From NCBI GenBank assembly GCA_032139905.1, contig JAQJDB010000007.1, positions 372,001 through 436,000 of the forward strand: DNA of 64,000 nucleotides, in the 5' to 3' direction. Shown piece by piece: positions 15,135-24,441 of this stretch; position 1 is the first letter of the stretch; every line of letters starts with the position of its first letter. Below the pieces are notes generated by a model that saw nothing but the letters and a program-made list of their open reading frames with translations, made no database searches and was not told the origin of the DNA. The stretch comes from Nitrospira sp. MA-1 (GTDB lineage: Bacteria > Nitrospirota > Nitrospiria > Nitrospirales > UBA8639). A program made the position numbers and the translations under genes.

Positions 15135-18100
15135 TCAGTTGTTCTCTGCCAGTTGCTCCTTTCTGGCGTTCCTAAGCGCGTCAACCATGCCCGTACAGCG
15201 GGCGCTATCGTCAGCCATTCCCAACTCAGGAGAGGGAAAAGAAGGTTCGACTGAAAATTCCGGCTTTGAAAATGTGCCCATGACGTGCAAGGGGCCGCGT
15301 GAACTCAGGATGGTGAAATCCTGGGGATAGGGCTCTATGGTCAGATTCATCTTTTCCTGACGAAGATCGATCGATCCGTGACCTTTGAATTTGGTGTCTT
15401 TGGTATCCAGTAAGAATGGGTGGATGGTCACAATACCACTGCGGGCCTGCATGTCGGTGTAGGCGCATTCTATCTTGACACGCGTATCCGTGCTCAGGAA
15501 TACCGCCGCTGATTCGGTGAAGTCTAATCCGGCCAATTCCACCAACAAAGCATCGATTTTCCCTCCGGTCATCGTTAGGTAAAGACCCCCGTCGGCCGAG
15601 GCGAACCAATTCGCCAGGGATTCTCCTTGCATCCAAAGTGTGGCACGTCCTCCGATATCGCCAAAAGAATCATTCGCCACCTCGAAGCGGGCAAGCAATT
15701 GACTTAAATTGATGTGATCGAAATGACTATGAAGCTTGCCTTGTGCTGGTGATTCATGGGCATTGACCTCAAGTTGCATGGCCACTGTCCCCGTGGCCAC
15801 GCCAAAATCCAGCCGATCCATCTGCATGTGTCCGTCCTGAATAACCACATTCAGTGAAAAATCATTCAGGGGGAGATCGGGTGCCTTGACTCCTTTGGCG
15901 CGATATTCTACATCCGCGTCTAATTTACGGAGTTGAGTGAAGTCGATAGGTTTGTTCGGCAAGAGGGTCTTACGCTTTTCGGCTGCCTCAGCTTGAGCTT
16001 CCTGTTCCGGTGAAGCTGACTCGTCCGGATCCCGAGATGCGCCGATGAGGCCGGCCAGGTCATCCAGGTCGAGTGTACGTGTCTCCAATCGCGCAAATAT
16101 CATCGGATGCTCCCCGCCGGTCGTCACACGTAATGTTCCTGCAACGTCACTGTCGCCGATGGTGCCGTCTAGGTCACTCAAGTTAAAACTCTGTTGGCTC
16201 TCAGCCTCTTGCTCGCGATGAACTCGTGCGCTTAATCGGTAGGGTGGAAGGTGCGGAAGAGGAATGCCGATAGCTTCGCCCAGACGAGCGGGATCAGGAC
16301 CTTTCATCCCGACTGTCCCCTTAAATTTCGCTACCGGAAACAACTCACCAACATTGCCTTCAAGCCTAAGGGTGGTTTCTTGTGTTGTAAAAGTCGCGTC
16401 CACCGGCATTGCGCCATAGTCTTGCAAGGCCTGGCGTATGGAACCCGTTGTGATGGACACCTCTACAGGGTTTTCTCGATATTCAACCGTGCCCGTGACT
16501 TGAATTCCGGATGCGACACTATCTGCCATGAGGCGCAAATCCGTCTTTGCCTGTAACGCTGGATCGTCGTAACGCAGATGCATTTCATCGATGCGCAATC
16601 GATCGAGTAAGGCGTCGGTATTGAGAGGATGTTTCGCGGTCTGACGGGCCGCGGGAAGACTCAGAGCGAGACGGCCGTTGACCTGACCCAATTCTCCGGA
16701 CTCGCGGCCCAGGGTCTGCATAGCCTTGTTGAGATTAACTTCCCGGATGTCGGTCTGAAGATGACCTGACCATGATGGGTTGCCGAGGTCCAGTTGTGCT
16801 GTTGTTTTGATGACGCCACCGCCAAGGTGAATGTTCATGGGCGAAATGCGAAGGAGTCCATTGTCGAGAGTTGTTCGAACCGTCACATCCTTGAGTGTCG
16901 CGCCGGGCAATACCAGGTGTTCGACCTGTAGGCCGAGTACGCCCTGGAGTTTGTTCAGCCAGGGTGGGAGAAGCCTCTCCGGCGAATGGCGTTGGAAAGT
17001 ATCCTGCTCCGAAGATTCAGGAACTGATGTTATGGCTTGTGCCGTCGGGGTGTCCTTCCCGTTTTCCGGCATCAGCGATGCAACATTCAGGGTATTCGAC
17101 TGCAGTTCCCCCTTGAAGTTCAATTCGTCAGACAAATCGATGGAGGCTTGTCCGGAGATGTCGCTCTCACCGATGATGGCGGAAAATTTTTGGAGATTCC
17201 AGAGGTGTGTCCGTCTGGAGAGTGATCCGTTGAGGGCCAATCGGTCTAAGGCAGGAAGTTCAACATCGAATATGGCGGCAAGGGTATCCGGAGACTCACT
17301 GCTCATGGAGAAGGCAATGTCTAGCCAGATGGGCGGCCACACAGGTTCGACCATGGCAGAAAGCGAAGCCGTGGTGTCTGCCAGTTTGATGTCGGCCGAC
17401 AGATGTTTCCGGGATTGACTGTCAGGAGGGAGATTAGCAAACGTTTTCATTGCAGGAGCCGTCACGGTCATGTCAATGCGTTCGTTTCGATACAGACCTT
17501 TAGCTTTGACGATCAATCTCTCCGGGCTATTTTCACCGATCTGCATCTGGACGTGCGTGTTTAAGAAGGGATCATCATACCGGATATCAACATTCTCGAT
17601 ATCGAGTGTGCTCCATTCAACGGAATGAATAGAATCTGGCCGGCCGGAGGATTCCCGTAAATCCTTCCCCTGATCCGATCCACGAATCGTGTGAATATTC
17701 ATGGCCAATTCCACTCCGACGGTTCCGGGAAATCCTTCTCTGGGATTCGTCCCGGATTCGGGGATGACTTCGTCGTCTCTTCCATCAGTCGATTTCAGGT
17801 TTTCAGCTTGCAAGGACAGGCGACTTTCCGCCGTCCTTCCTTTCACGGAAACCTGTGTCCCGATCGTGAGATGGGTCCCGGCCACGTCTCCGGATAATGA
17901 TTCGATTGTGAGCATGTCATCTTGCAGGCGCATGACGATGTTGACATGGTGAACGGGCATTTCACCGGTGGCAATCACATCGGCACGGTAGGTGAGGCCG
18001 GCCTCCCAGCCGGCATGGGCGATCACATCCAGAAGATTCCCTGCCTTGACCGCTAAGGGATCGCTATCTTGTTGTTGAGGCATAAATCCCTGCAGTTGAG

Positions 18101-19112
18101 CCACATCCAGCCGTGACGAATGGAGATCTCCTTCTATGCGAATAGGATCGGCTTCCGATATCACTCGAATCGTTCCCGCAAGATCGCTGTTTGCGACAAT
18201 CGCTTTCATGGGATCAATCGACCAGATGTCATCCGCCAGGGCAAGAGCCCCGGTCAGTTGATATCCGGGGAGGGCAGGGAGTTCAATGGCTAATAACTCA
18301 TTCCATCTTGAAAGATTTTGTCCTTCCAATTGGAAATCCAGATTTGCCGTCTCGGGTGTGAGCAACGCATCAACAGTCCCTTCAATGGCCAGATTGGTTT
18401 CGACGGTGCTAATCTTTAATCCTACCTGGATGGGATTTTCCGGTGAGGGTGGCTGCGGCGATTCCGTTCCTGCGGACAGTCCGATTGTCACTGGGTCTCC
18501 AGCGACATGTCCTCCACCTTCAGCAATAAGACGCTCTTGGTCCGTAGGTGGTTTTCCCTTGGTTCCAAAGATCGAAAGGGCAAGAAAAATATCATGCTGC
18601 GGATCCAGATAGGTGAGGCGCCCGCCGTTGACTGTCACAGATTCAATACGAGGCAGATTGAGAGCCGGGTCCGCTTCGCCCGACTCTTCAGTGGGTTGGT
18701 TACTGTTGGAGGAATTTCCTTCATCCGCTATTGACCAATTGGTTGTTCCCCGACCAGATCGTTCGAGATGGATTACTGGCGCCGTCGCCTGCACGTCAGG
18801 AATGACCAGGTCACCCTTCAAGAGCGGGAGAATGTCGATCCCCACCTCTAACCGATTAACGGATGCGAGGGAGAGATCTGATGCCCATGATGGGTTCGCG
18901 ATTGATAGATTCTCGACTCGTAATCGAGAGATTCGGCCGAAGTCCAAGGCCAATGCGCCAATCTTGACTTGGCGACCAGCAAATTCCGTTGCCTTGGATT
19001 CAGCCAAATGGAGAAACCATTGAGAGTTCAGCGCGGCAATACCCACGGCCACCAGGATGACAAGGATGAAAGCCAGTCCAACAATCGAGAGCAGAATTCT
19101 ACGAATCCACAT
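15135..19112 (-). CDS. Giant AsmA family protein
   Basis: 1325 residues with one N-terminal membrane anchor (ILLSIVGLAFILVILVAVGIAAL). A very long periplasmic beta-rich region follows with AsmA features: IGALALDFGRISRLRVENLSIANP, LPLLKGDLVIPDVQATAPVI and repeated blocks in which a short motif such as GDSDVAGTLRV recurs. Near the C-terminus, NIGG/DIGGRATLWMQGES and FKGHGSIDLRQEKMNLTIEP are typical. AsmA/TamB/YhdP-type proteins form hydrophobic grooves and are implicated in phospholipid transfer between membranes. At least six repeated blocks suggest internal duplication. It is divergent from the BON lipoprotein gene. Confidence 0.92.
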   Translation of the reverse strand: MWIRRILLSIVGLAFILVILVAVGIAALNSQWFLHLAESKATEFAGRQVKIGALALDFGRISRLRVENLSIANPSWASDLSLASVNRLEVGIDILPLLKGDLVIPDVQATAPVIHLERSGRGTTNWSIADEGNSSNSNQPTEESGEADPALNLPRIESVTVNGGRLTYLDPQHDIFLALSIFGTKGKPPTDQERLIAEGGGHVAGDPVTIGLSAGTESPQPPSPENPIQVGLKISTVETNLAIEGTVDALLTPETANLDFQLEGQNLSRWNELLAIELPALPGYQLTGALALADDIWSIDPMKAIVANSDLAGTIRVISEADPIRIEGDLHSSRLDVAQLQGFMPQQQDSDPLAVKAGNLLDVIAHAGWEAGLTYRADVIATGEMPVHHVNIVMRLQDDMLTIESLSGDVAGTHLTIGTQVSVKGRTAESRLSLQAENLKSTDGRDDEVIPESGTNPREGFPGTVGVELAMNIHTIRGSDQGKDLRESSGRPDSIHSVEWSTLDIENVDIRYDDPFLNTHVQMQIGENSPERLIVKAKGLYRNERIDMTVTAPAMKTFANLPPDSQSRKHLSADIKLADTTASLSAMVEPVWPPIWLDIAFSMSSESPDTLAAIFDVELPALDRLALNGSLSRRTHLWNLQKFSAIIGESDISGQASIDLSDELNFKGELQSNTLNVASLMPENGKDTPTAQAITSVPESSEQDTFQRHSPERLLPPWLNKLQGVLGLQVEHLVLPGATLKDVTVRTTLDNGLLRISPMNIHLGGGVIKTTAQLDLGNPSWSGHLQTDIREVNLNKAMQTLGRESGELGQVNGRLALSLPAARQTAKHPLNTDALLDRLRIDEMHLRYDDPALQAKTDLRLMADSVASGIQVTGTVEYRENPVEVSITTGSIRQALQDYGAMPVDATFTTQETTLRLEGNVGELFPVAKFKGTVGMKGPDPARLGEAIGIPLPHLPPYRLSARVHREQEAESQQSFNLSDLDGTIGDSDVAGTLRVTTGGEHPMIFARLETRTLDLDDLAGLIGASRDPDESASPEQEAQAEAAEKRKTLLPNKPIDFTQLRKLDADVEYRAKGVKAPDLPLNDFSLNVVIQDGHMQMDRLDFGVATGTVAMQLEVNAHESPAQGKLHSHFDHINLSQLLARFEVANDSFGDIGGRATLWMQGESLANWFASADGGLYLTMTGGKIDALLVELAGLDFTESAAVFLSTDTRVKIECAYTDMQARSGIVTIHPFLLDTKDTKFKGHGSIDLRQEKMNLTIEPYPQDFTILSSRGPLHVMGTFSKPEFSVEPSFPSPELGMADDSARCTGMVDALRNARKEQLAENN

Positions 19113-19129
19113 AGACTATTTTCCCGCTC

Positions 19130-19177
19130 ACTTCACAGTGATGTCACCAGTATTCCTATGGGAATAGGTTGTGAAGT
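19130..19177. promoter_or_regulatory. Nested inverted repeats between divergent genes
   Basis: ACTTCACA (19130-19137) pairs with TGTGAAGT (19170-19177). Inside them TATTCC (19151-19156) pairs with GGAATA (19161-19166). The structure lies 18 bp from the asmA start and about 80 bp before the BON gene start. An operator for the divergent pair is possible; function is unproven. Confidence 0.4.
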
Positions 19178-19254
19178 AAAGTAAGGTTCTTAAAATGCCT
19201 GATCGTGGATGGCCGGAAGGCCCGAATAACCTTATAGCCGTTAAAAGGTTCACT

Positions 19255-19620
19255 ATGATAAACCTTTCTTCCATGCGTCTACTTATGGACCGGTCACGAA
19301 AACCTTCCTGCCGAAATTTATGGTGTCCTATCACATTTGTGTGTGTGCTGTTCCTCACATTTAATGCGGCCGGATGCGGCACTCATCTCGGTGCAGACGC
19401 AGAGGTTTCCGACCGGAATGAGCAGATGGCCGCTGAGGTTAAAGTGGCGTTGGTTCAAGAAGCCGGTTTGAACGCCGCTCCTATTGATGTCAAAGTCCAA
19501 AATGGCGTAGTGACTTTGGGGGGATTCGTTGAAAAAGAGTCCCACCGGCAGGCGGCAGAGAGAGCCGCCGGTCGTGTTGGAGGGGTCCAATCGGTCATAA
19601 ATCATCTTCAAGTTAAATGA
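19255..19620 (+). CDS. BON domain lipoprotein
   Basis: About 121 residues from ATG 19255 (AAAAGG six bases upstream; longer and shorter in-frame starts exist). The signal peptide has a lipobox FNAAGC. The mature part is one BON domain: MAAEVKVALVQEAGLNAAPI, DVKVQNGVVTLGGFVEKES, AAGRVGGVQSVINHLQV. BON domains (OsmY-type) bind phospholipid surfaces and are linked to osmotic and envelope stress. An outer-membrane or periplasmic location is inferred. Confidence 0.87.
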   Translation: MINLSSMRLLMDRSRKPSCRNLWCPITFVCVLFLTFNAAGCGTHLGADAEVSDRNEQMAAEVKVALVQEAGLNAAPIDVKVQNGVVTLGGFVEKESHRQAAERAAGRVGGVQSVINHLQVK

Positions 19621-19820
19621 CATCACTTGTTGGAGAAGGTATGGAATTTTTTGTTCTAATTACCCATGTGCCCTCTTAACTTCTATGAATAAACGCCTCC
19701 TTGCCGATTTGCATTTCATCGGCCTGGGTGATTGTCTGGATCCATGATCACAGATCTCGGGACGTGGTGAACGAGAACAGACGCCATTACCAAAAAAATT
19801 CGAAGGAAAAGTGCCAACGC

Positions 19821-20225
19821 CTATTCGCTTCCGGATGCCTCGGCGGAAATGACGTGATATTCTTTTTCCGTCGTCACCAATACCTCAATGGTACCTCCCT
19901 TTAGAATATCCCCTTGGTTGTCCGTTGATCGAAGCGAAGCCGGACTTCTTTCCCTGAGGGGTCTGGGACGTAATAGACATTTCCCGCATTATTTTTTACT
20001 TCACAGCGAACTGTTTTCGTGAATGTCCCGTCCTGTTGAGAGGTTTGACCCTGTGATGTAGTAGGTTGTTCCGAATGCATTCCCCCCGATTGTGATTGAG
20101 AGTGCATGAAGATTGGCCTGCCTTTTTTGTAGAAATGAGGGTATAGGTTTCGTCCCCTTTCTTAATTTTGGCTTTGAGGTGCACCTCGAGGTTAATTTAA
20201 ATTGGTTTGAGGGCCTCACCACACC
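19821..20225 (-). pseudogene. Decayed copy of the double-repeat OB-like gene
   Basis: Pieces in three reading frames match the protein at 9791-10399 in order. These are VHLKAKIKKGDETYTLISTKK (first unit), FTKTVRCEVKNNAGNVYYV with PSGKEVRLRFDQ (second unit), then IEVLVTTEKEYHVISAEASG ending at TAG 19821-19823. At least two frameshifts separate them, and the signal peptide and beginning of the first unit are gone. No ribosome site or promoter element remains upstream. It is almost certainly non-functional; the intact sibling is about 10 kb away on the same strand. Confidence 0.82.
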
Positions 20226-20393
20226 CGTTGAAATTCAAAAATTAGTTAAAGGCTTTGAGCCTTTCCGTGCCGAACACTGACTTTCTTCACTCAAAAATGT
20301 TCCGTCGCCTTACCTCTCCAAACGCCTTAAGGAGCTATTGTGAAAAGGGACGGAAAATCGGCTTTCATTCTCTAAGCATTACCCTGCGGGTAA

Positions 20394-21272
20394 TTATTTC
20401 TCGCTTTGAGGGAGATGGGCAATATCGACGATTTTATCATCACTATCTACCAATACTGTGACCGGGGTGCCCTTGGAAATATTTGTCATATTCTCTTGTA
20501 AATAGTCCCAGACAGGTAACGTGAGAGATTCCTTGTCTTTTGTTTGAATAGTCAATGAAAGGTTCTTCGGCTCGTTCTGTACCACTCCTTGAATATGGCG
20601 GTACACATTATAGGCGGTGGAACGCGCCCAATCGTCTTCGGCAATCACGTCATTAGTCAACGTCGCACTCGCAATTTTATTTGTTTCATCGATGAGAAAA
20701 AGTCCATCTGTATCCAATGGAATAGCCGCGACCTCACTTCTGGCCAGGGGGCGTACCGGAAACGATTGTTCTTTGCTCTCTTCGGTTTTAATCACCGCAT
20801 GGTCCTGTCCGACCTTCAGCGGTTGCGCAAGTCTGCCTTTGATGACTTTGTGGTAACTCTGGCCTTTCTCTTTCGAGAGGTGATAATCGACAACGTGATT
20901 CCTGGCGTTTACCACAATGTTCACCTTATCGCCCTGCTTCAGCGTGAATCCTTTTTCTTTCGCTCGTTCAAGGGAAAGATATCTAGGACTTATTTCTCCG
21001 GAATCCCCGGAATTGACTTTAGCTTGATCCGCTGCCACTCCTTCCACAACGCCGGTAATCATACGATGGCTCGGAAGTAACGTATTCAGTTTTTCCTTGG
21101 CGCCTTCCTGGTTTTGATTGTCGTTGGACTGCTTGTTTGCCTGACTGTTATTCGTCTGAACGGGATTCTGTTCACCGGCGCAAACGGGTGCGACGCACAC
21201 AGCAAATGACAAACATGAAAACAAGAGCAGACTTGGTTTCCATCCGGAGTGGTCTTTCATGGGATGTTGCAT
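20394..21272 (-). CDS. Secreted protein with OB-like domains
   Basis: 292 residues. ATG 21272 is preceded by GAAAGGG. The signal peptide (LLLFSCLSFAVCVAPVCA) and an Asn/Gln-rich linker are followed by a beta domain (MITGVVEGVAADQAKVNSG, SPRYLSL, LKQGDKVNIVVN). That domain is shared with the 130-aa protein at 4348-4740. The remaining about 160 residues hold two further beta-like stretches (VIKGRLAQPLKVGQDHAVIK; HIQGVVQNEPKNLSLTIQT, TPVTVLVDSDDKIVDIAHL), so it may contain three related units. Envelope or periplasmic; function unknown. Confidence 0.8.
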   Translation of the reverse strand: MQHPMKDHSGWKPSLLLFSCLSFAVCVAPVCAGEQNPVQTNNSQANKQSNDNQNQEGAKEKLNTLLPSHRMITGVVEGVAADQAKVNSGDSGEISPRYLSLERAKEKGFTLKQGDKVNIVVNARNHVVDYHLSKEKGQSYHKVIKGRLAQPLKVGQDHAVIKTEESKEQSFPVRPLARSEVAAIPLDTDGLFLIDETNKIASATLTNDVIAEDDWARSTAYNVYRHIQGVVQNEPKNLSLTIQTKDKESLTLPVWDYLQENMTNISKGTPVTVLVDSDDKIVDIAHLPQSEK

Positions 21273-21286
21273 CGTTGACCCTTTCG

Positions 21287-21326
21287 ATCATTTTGCGGCC
21301 GGTTGCCGGGCCCCATGCAAAATGAT
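21287..21326 (-). promoter_or_regulatory. Hairpin in the leader of the 292-aa gene
   Basis: ATCATTTTGC (21287-21296) and GCAAAATGAT (21317-21326) are perfect 10-bp arms. A GC-rich centre holds a further GGCC/GGCC pairing. The hairpin ends only about 14 bases before the start codon, next to the GAAAGGG ribosome site, so it could affect translation. Alternatively it is a terminator remnant of the upstream gene. Confidence 0.45.
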
Positions 21327-21486
21327 TATGCAGAAGTCCGAAAACCAGCCACACAAAAAACTTTTAAGCTCAAGATCCAGGAGAATTCTATTTGGCTCAT
21401 AAATCCCCGCAACGTTCTGCAAGGTCATTTAATGAGAACTGAATGTATGGCTCCGTATAATAATCCGTCCCTGGCGGCGGAGAATT

Positions 21487-22071
21487 TTATTGTCTGGGTG
21501 TTATTGGAAGACGATCAACGGCATCGAGTGTTCGATCCACAGCATCCAGAGTACGATCAACCGCCTCGAACCCAGAACCGCCGGAGCGCATGGCCCGATC
21601 ACGCTCTTTTCGAATAGTGGCTGTCTCCTGTTGGAGGGCATCGCGCTCCTTCAGGTACTTGTCTCTCTCCTGGATAAGGCTGGCGACTTCTTGGTCGTGA
21701 CTCTGCTCACCTGTCTGAGCACTACGACTTTGTCCTTGAATAGATTTTGTGCCCGAGGGGGTATTCTGGCTCTTGCTGGCTTGGAAAGCCTGGTCGCGTG
21801 TCTCTTTGGCCGTGTCTCGATCATTTTGAGCTTGATCACGGCTCTTCTTAGCTAGATCCCGCTCAATTTTTAGCTGGTCGCTCCATTGCACGTCAGCGCC
21901 AGAACTAGGGGTTGACTGTACCTCCGGCACCGAGCCTTCTGACCCCATTGCCGAAGAAGTCGTACCCATACCTTCATCGGCCATGGCGGTTCCTGGCAGA
22001 AGCATCATGCCTGAAACCAGCAGGAGACTGGAAAATGTGTGAACCGAAAGTATTGATGCGAAATTGTTCAT
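21487..22071 (-). CDS. Secreted coiled-coil protein
   Basis: 194 residues. An N-terminal signal peptide (FSSLLLVSGMMLLPGTAMA) precedes an acidic Ser/Gly linker. A long helix of repeated RDxAxxxRDxA units follows (IERDLAKKSRDQAQNDRDTA, KETRDQA; then LIQERDKYLKERDALQQE), and the C-terminus has repeated VDRTLDAVDRTLDAVDRL. AAGGGG lies upstream of the ATG. Coiled-coil multimerisation in the periplasm is likely. No family was recognised. It precedes the 292-aa gene by about 215 bp on the same strand. Confidence 0.75.
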   Translation of the reverse strand: MNNFASILSVHTFSSLLLVSGMMLLPGTAMADEGMGTTSSAMGSEGSVPEVQSTPSSGADVQWSDQLKIERDLAKKSRDQAQNDRDTAKETRDQAFQASKSQNTPSGTKSIQGQSRSAQTGEQSHDQEVASLIQERDKYLKERDALQQETATIRKERDRAMRSGGSGFEAVDRTLDAVDRTLDAVDRLPITPRQ

Positions 22072-22289
22072 GATAGCAACCCCTTCATTAAGGTGATGAA
22101 ATTGTCTCGCCCTTTGGTTTGGGATTTTAAGGTCGAATATTGTAAAAACTCGGCATTTTGATCGATAGGGATGAAAAGAGGGAGTTTACTCATAAAAGTT
22201 CGAGTAACCTTTCATTTTTTTCTTTAATTGAAAATGGGGCGAAGCTCTGATTAAAGGTATAGCTTCGTCCCCGATTTCAAATTTTCGTT

Positions 22290-22385
22290 TCAGACTACTA
22301 AGGCGAATCGGCTTACCATGCTAATGACCTCTAACAATTGGAAGATCACCACAAATACTCCAAGCACTGTTTGTAATACTTTCAT
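22290..22385 (-). CDS. 31-residue hydrophobic peptide
   Basis: MKVLQTVLGVFVVIFQLLEV followed by ISMVSRFALVV: a single transmembrane helix with one Lys at the N-terminus. A GGGGGG stretch lies eight bases before the ATG. The main support is a well-formed copy of the shared promoter element (22456-22499, with CATAAT as -10) whose predicted transcript would start about 65 bases before this ATG. No other gene explains that promoter. No homologue is recognised, and a regulatory RNA is an alternative. Confidence 0.45.
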   Translation of the reverse strand: MKVLQTVLGVFVVIFQLLEVISMVSRFALVV

Positions 22386-22698
22386 GATTCTTGCCCCCCT
22401 GTTGAATGCGATGGCTTCACAAAAAAATATAAAAAACTTTCATGACACTAAAGGTATTATGAAGAAAATGAAGGAGACGGCTAACTAGTAAAAACCCCTG
22501 AACAGGTGATATTTACCCCTAACGTTGAAATCCCTATTCAGTCAGGGGGAAGAACTCCTTCCTGTACCGCTCAGAACATCCAGAACCACAGGCTGGCGGG
22601 AGGGTTTGTCACTATTAATGAAAATACGTGAGTGAAGAATGTGTGCGTGGTGAATGACTTCCAGCCGTGGCACATTGTGTTTTGAGGGAATTAGAAAA
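22386..22698. other. Intergenic stretch
   Basis: Apart from the promoter at 22456-22499, nothing gene-like was found between the 31-aa frame and the end of the HAD-ATPase gene. Confidence 0.4.
22456..22499 (-). promoter_or_regulatory. Shared promoter element, site 3
   Basis: Minus strand: AGGGGTTTTT from 22499, TAGTT at the CAGTT position, and CATAAT at 22461-22456, 37 bases from the aligned first position. It points toward the 31-residue open frame at 22385. Confidence 0.6.
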
Positions 22699-24441
22699 CT
22701 AAGTAGATAAGGGGGAAGGAGGAGGTGGGGAGGAAGGATGTGGAGAGAGGACATACCGGGATTCAATGGCGGATTTGATATGAGCCAGACTTTGCCCATG
22801 TTCTAGCGATTCAGTGGATTCTATTTCCCGAATCTCGGCGGCCAGCGTTTTATCTTTAATGCAATCCTGAGCCCAGGATGAATAATCATGCCGCTTCAAA
22901 TGATACATCCACGTTTCAGGATCCAGTCCTTCTGCCAGTTGAAGAAAGAGCATCAGATTTTGAGCTCGAAGGTTCAGTTTTCTTTCCGGACCTTGAAAGT
23001 AAAAGCTGCGATCAGGGCCTAATTCTCCTTCCGCGTACTTTCGACGATGGCGCCTCCGCTCGCCCCTATTGGGGTGTATCCGGAATCGAACCGGCAGAGT
23101 CCCACCGGACCGTTTCCAGAATATCGCCTCCCCCGGTTGGAGAGGATGGTCCTCGAAGGAAGGCAGGGATTCCCCCACCGAATTGGTGAAAGCCTCCAAT
23201 CGCTCGCCTGGAGATTTGCCAATCACCACGACACAATCAATAGCGGCAAGGGCGTCGGCAGCCATTTGATCGGGATGCACCGTGATCATCAGCAGGGTAT
23301 GTGGTGATGGGGTGGGGAAAGGCGTATCCCATTCTGCCGGCATCAGATGATGAGTCTCATCCAGTACAATCCAATGGGGGCGCCCGGTTCGTGCTCTGAA
23401 ATCCTGAAGATCCTTAAAGATGTTTTGAAAAAAAGAAGGACGTTCCTGTATCGGCAGACCCACCAGATTGATGACGAGGTTCGTATCCGGATTTTCCAGA
23501 ATATTGATGACTTCCTTTGTGTTGGGGATGTGATTCATGTCACCCAGGACCACAGCCTGTTCTAACGATTCATAATCGCCTTCAGGATCGATAATGCAGC
23601 ATTGATAATGCTTATCTGTGAGACGTTCAATGATGCCGGTTGAGAGCGTGGATTTTCCGCTTCCCGATGAACCGACCAGGAGGAGGTTCGGACCATACGG
23701 ACTGATCTGGACTTCCTGCTCCGTCTCTGTGGATCCCAGCACCACGTAATGTCGGTGTAGGGACGGGTCAATTGATTGTAAGTCGTCAGCCAGAAGTTGC
23801 CGGATAAACTCCACTACTCCGTCTCCGTGCTCTCCTTCAGTCACGATATCGGCGCGGTCTTTGATGGCCGGGAGGGCATTGCCGACTGCTGCGGAGCATT
23901 CCACCATTCCTAGAAAGGGCAGGTCATTCTCGGCATCGCCAATTCCGGCGACATTGTGTGGTGATAGGCCCATTTTGCGTAGCGCTTTTTCCAGGCCGGT
24001 CGCTTTACTGAATCCGGCGGGAAGCATCATGACGGCTTCTTTATTGAATATCAGTTGGATATCCAGTCCGAGATCACGGACCACTTCCAATACGACAGTT
24101 TCATGCGGCCGGACGGTGGAGACGATATTTCGTCCGACTGAAATGGGAATGCCCCGGGAACGAAGCCGCATGATGAAATCTTCAGACGGCATATCCGCCA
24201 GTGTGATCGTTTCTTTGGAAGAAGGTTTGTACAACAAAAGCCCATTCTCCGCGACAATCCAATCAAATAAATAAGGGTGAGGAAATACATTCAGTAGATC
24301 ATCCAGTTCCCGGCCTGTGACCAGAAGAAGCTTTCGATTAGTGGTTAGGAGTTTTTCAAGACTTCGAATGGTCGATTCGTGAACGCGCCCATGAAGGGCA
24401 AGAGTGCCGTCATAATCGGTAGCCAGCGCTAAATATCTCAT
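22699..24441 (-). CDS. HAD phosphatase fused to HerA-like P-loop ATPase
   Basis: 580 residues. Residues 1-220 are a type-IIB HAD hydrolase: DYDGTLA with nucleophile Asp9 and Asp11, LLVTGRE, the cap (LEVVRDLGLDIQLIFNKEAV) and GIGDAENDLPFL. Residues about 240-460 are a P-loop ATPase: Walker A GSSGSGKST, IIDPEGDYESLE as in HerA/DUF87 proteins, and Walker B WIVLDETHH. A helical segment and a Pro/Ser-rich tail end the protein. HAD-IIB members often act on sugar phosphates; HerA-type ATPases usually pump DNA or remodel membranes. A combined role is unknown. It stands alone in transcription. Confidence 0.88.
   Translation of the reverse strand: MRYLALATDYDGTLALHGRVHESTIRSLEKLLTTNRKLLLVTGRELDDLLNVFPHPYLFDWIVAENGLLLYKPSSKETITLADMPSEDFIMRLRSRGIPISVGRNIVSTVRPHETVVLEVVRDLGLDIQLIFNKEAVMMLPAGFSKATGLEKALRKMGLSPHNVAGIGDAENDLPFLGMVECSAAVGNALPAIKDRADIVTEGEHGDGVVEFIRQLLADDLQSIDPSLHRHYVVLGSTETEQEVQISPYGPNLLLVGSSGSGKSTLSTGIIERLTDKHYQCCIIDPEGDYESLEQAVVLGDMNHIPNTKEVINILENPDTNLVINLVGLPIQERPSFFQNIFKDLQDFRARTGRPHWIVLDETHHLMPAEWDTPFPTPSPHTLLMITVHPDQMAADALAAIDCVVVIGKSPGERLEAFTNSVGESLPSFEDHPLQPGEAIFWKRSGGTLPVRFRIHPNRGERRRHRRKYAEGELGPDRSFYFQGPERKLNLRAQNLMLFLQLAEGLDPETWMYHLKRHDYSSWAQDCIKDKTLAAEIREIESTESLEHGQSLAHIKSAIESRYVLSPHPSSPPPPSPLST

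Noticed and set aside
23070-23110. Sequence resembling the T-arm of a tRNA gene
   Set aside because: It lies inside the HAD-ATPase coding region and no acceptor stem or anticodon arm can be formed.
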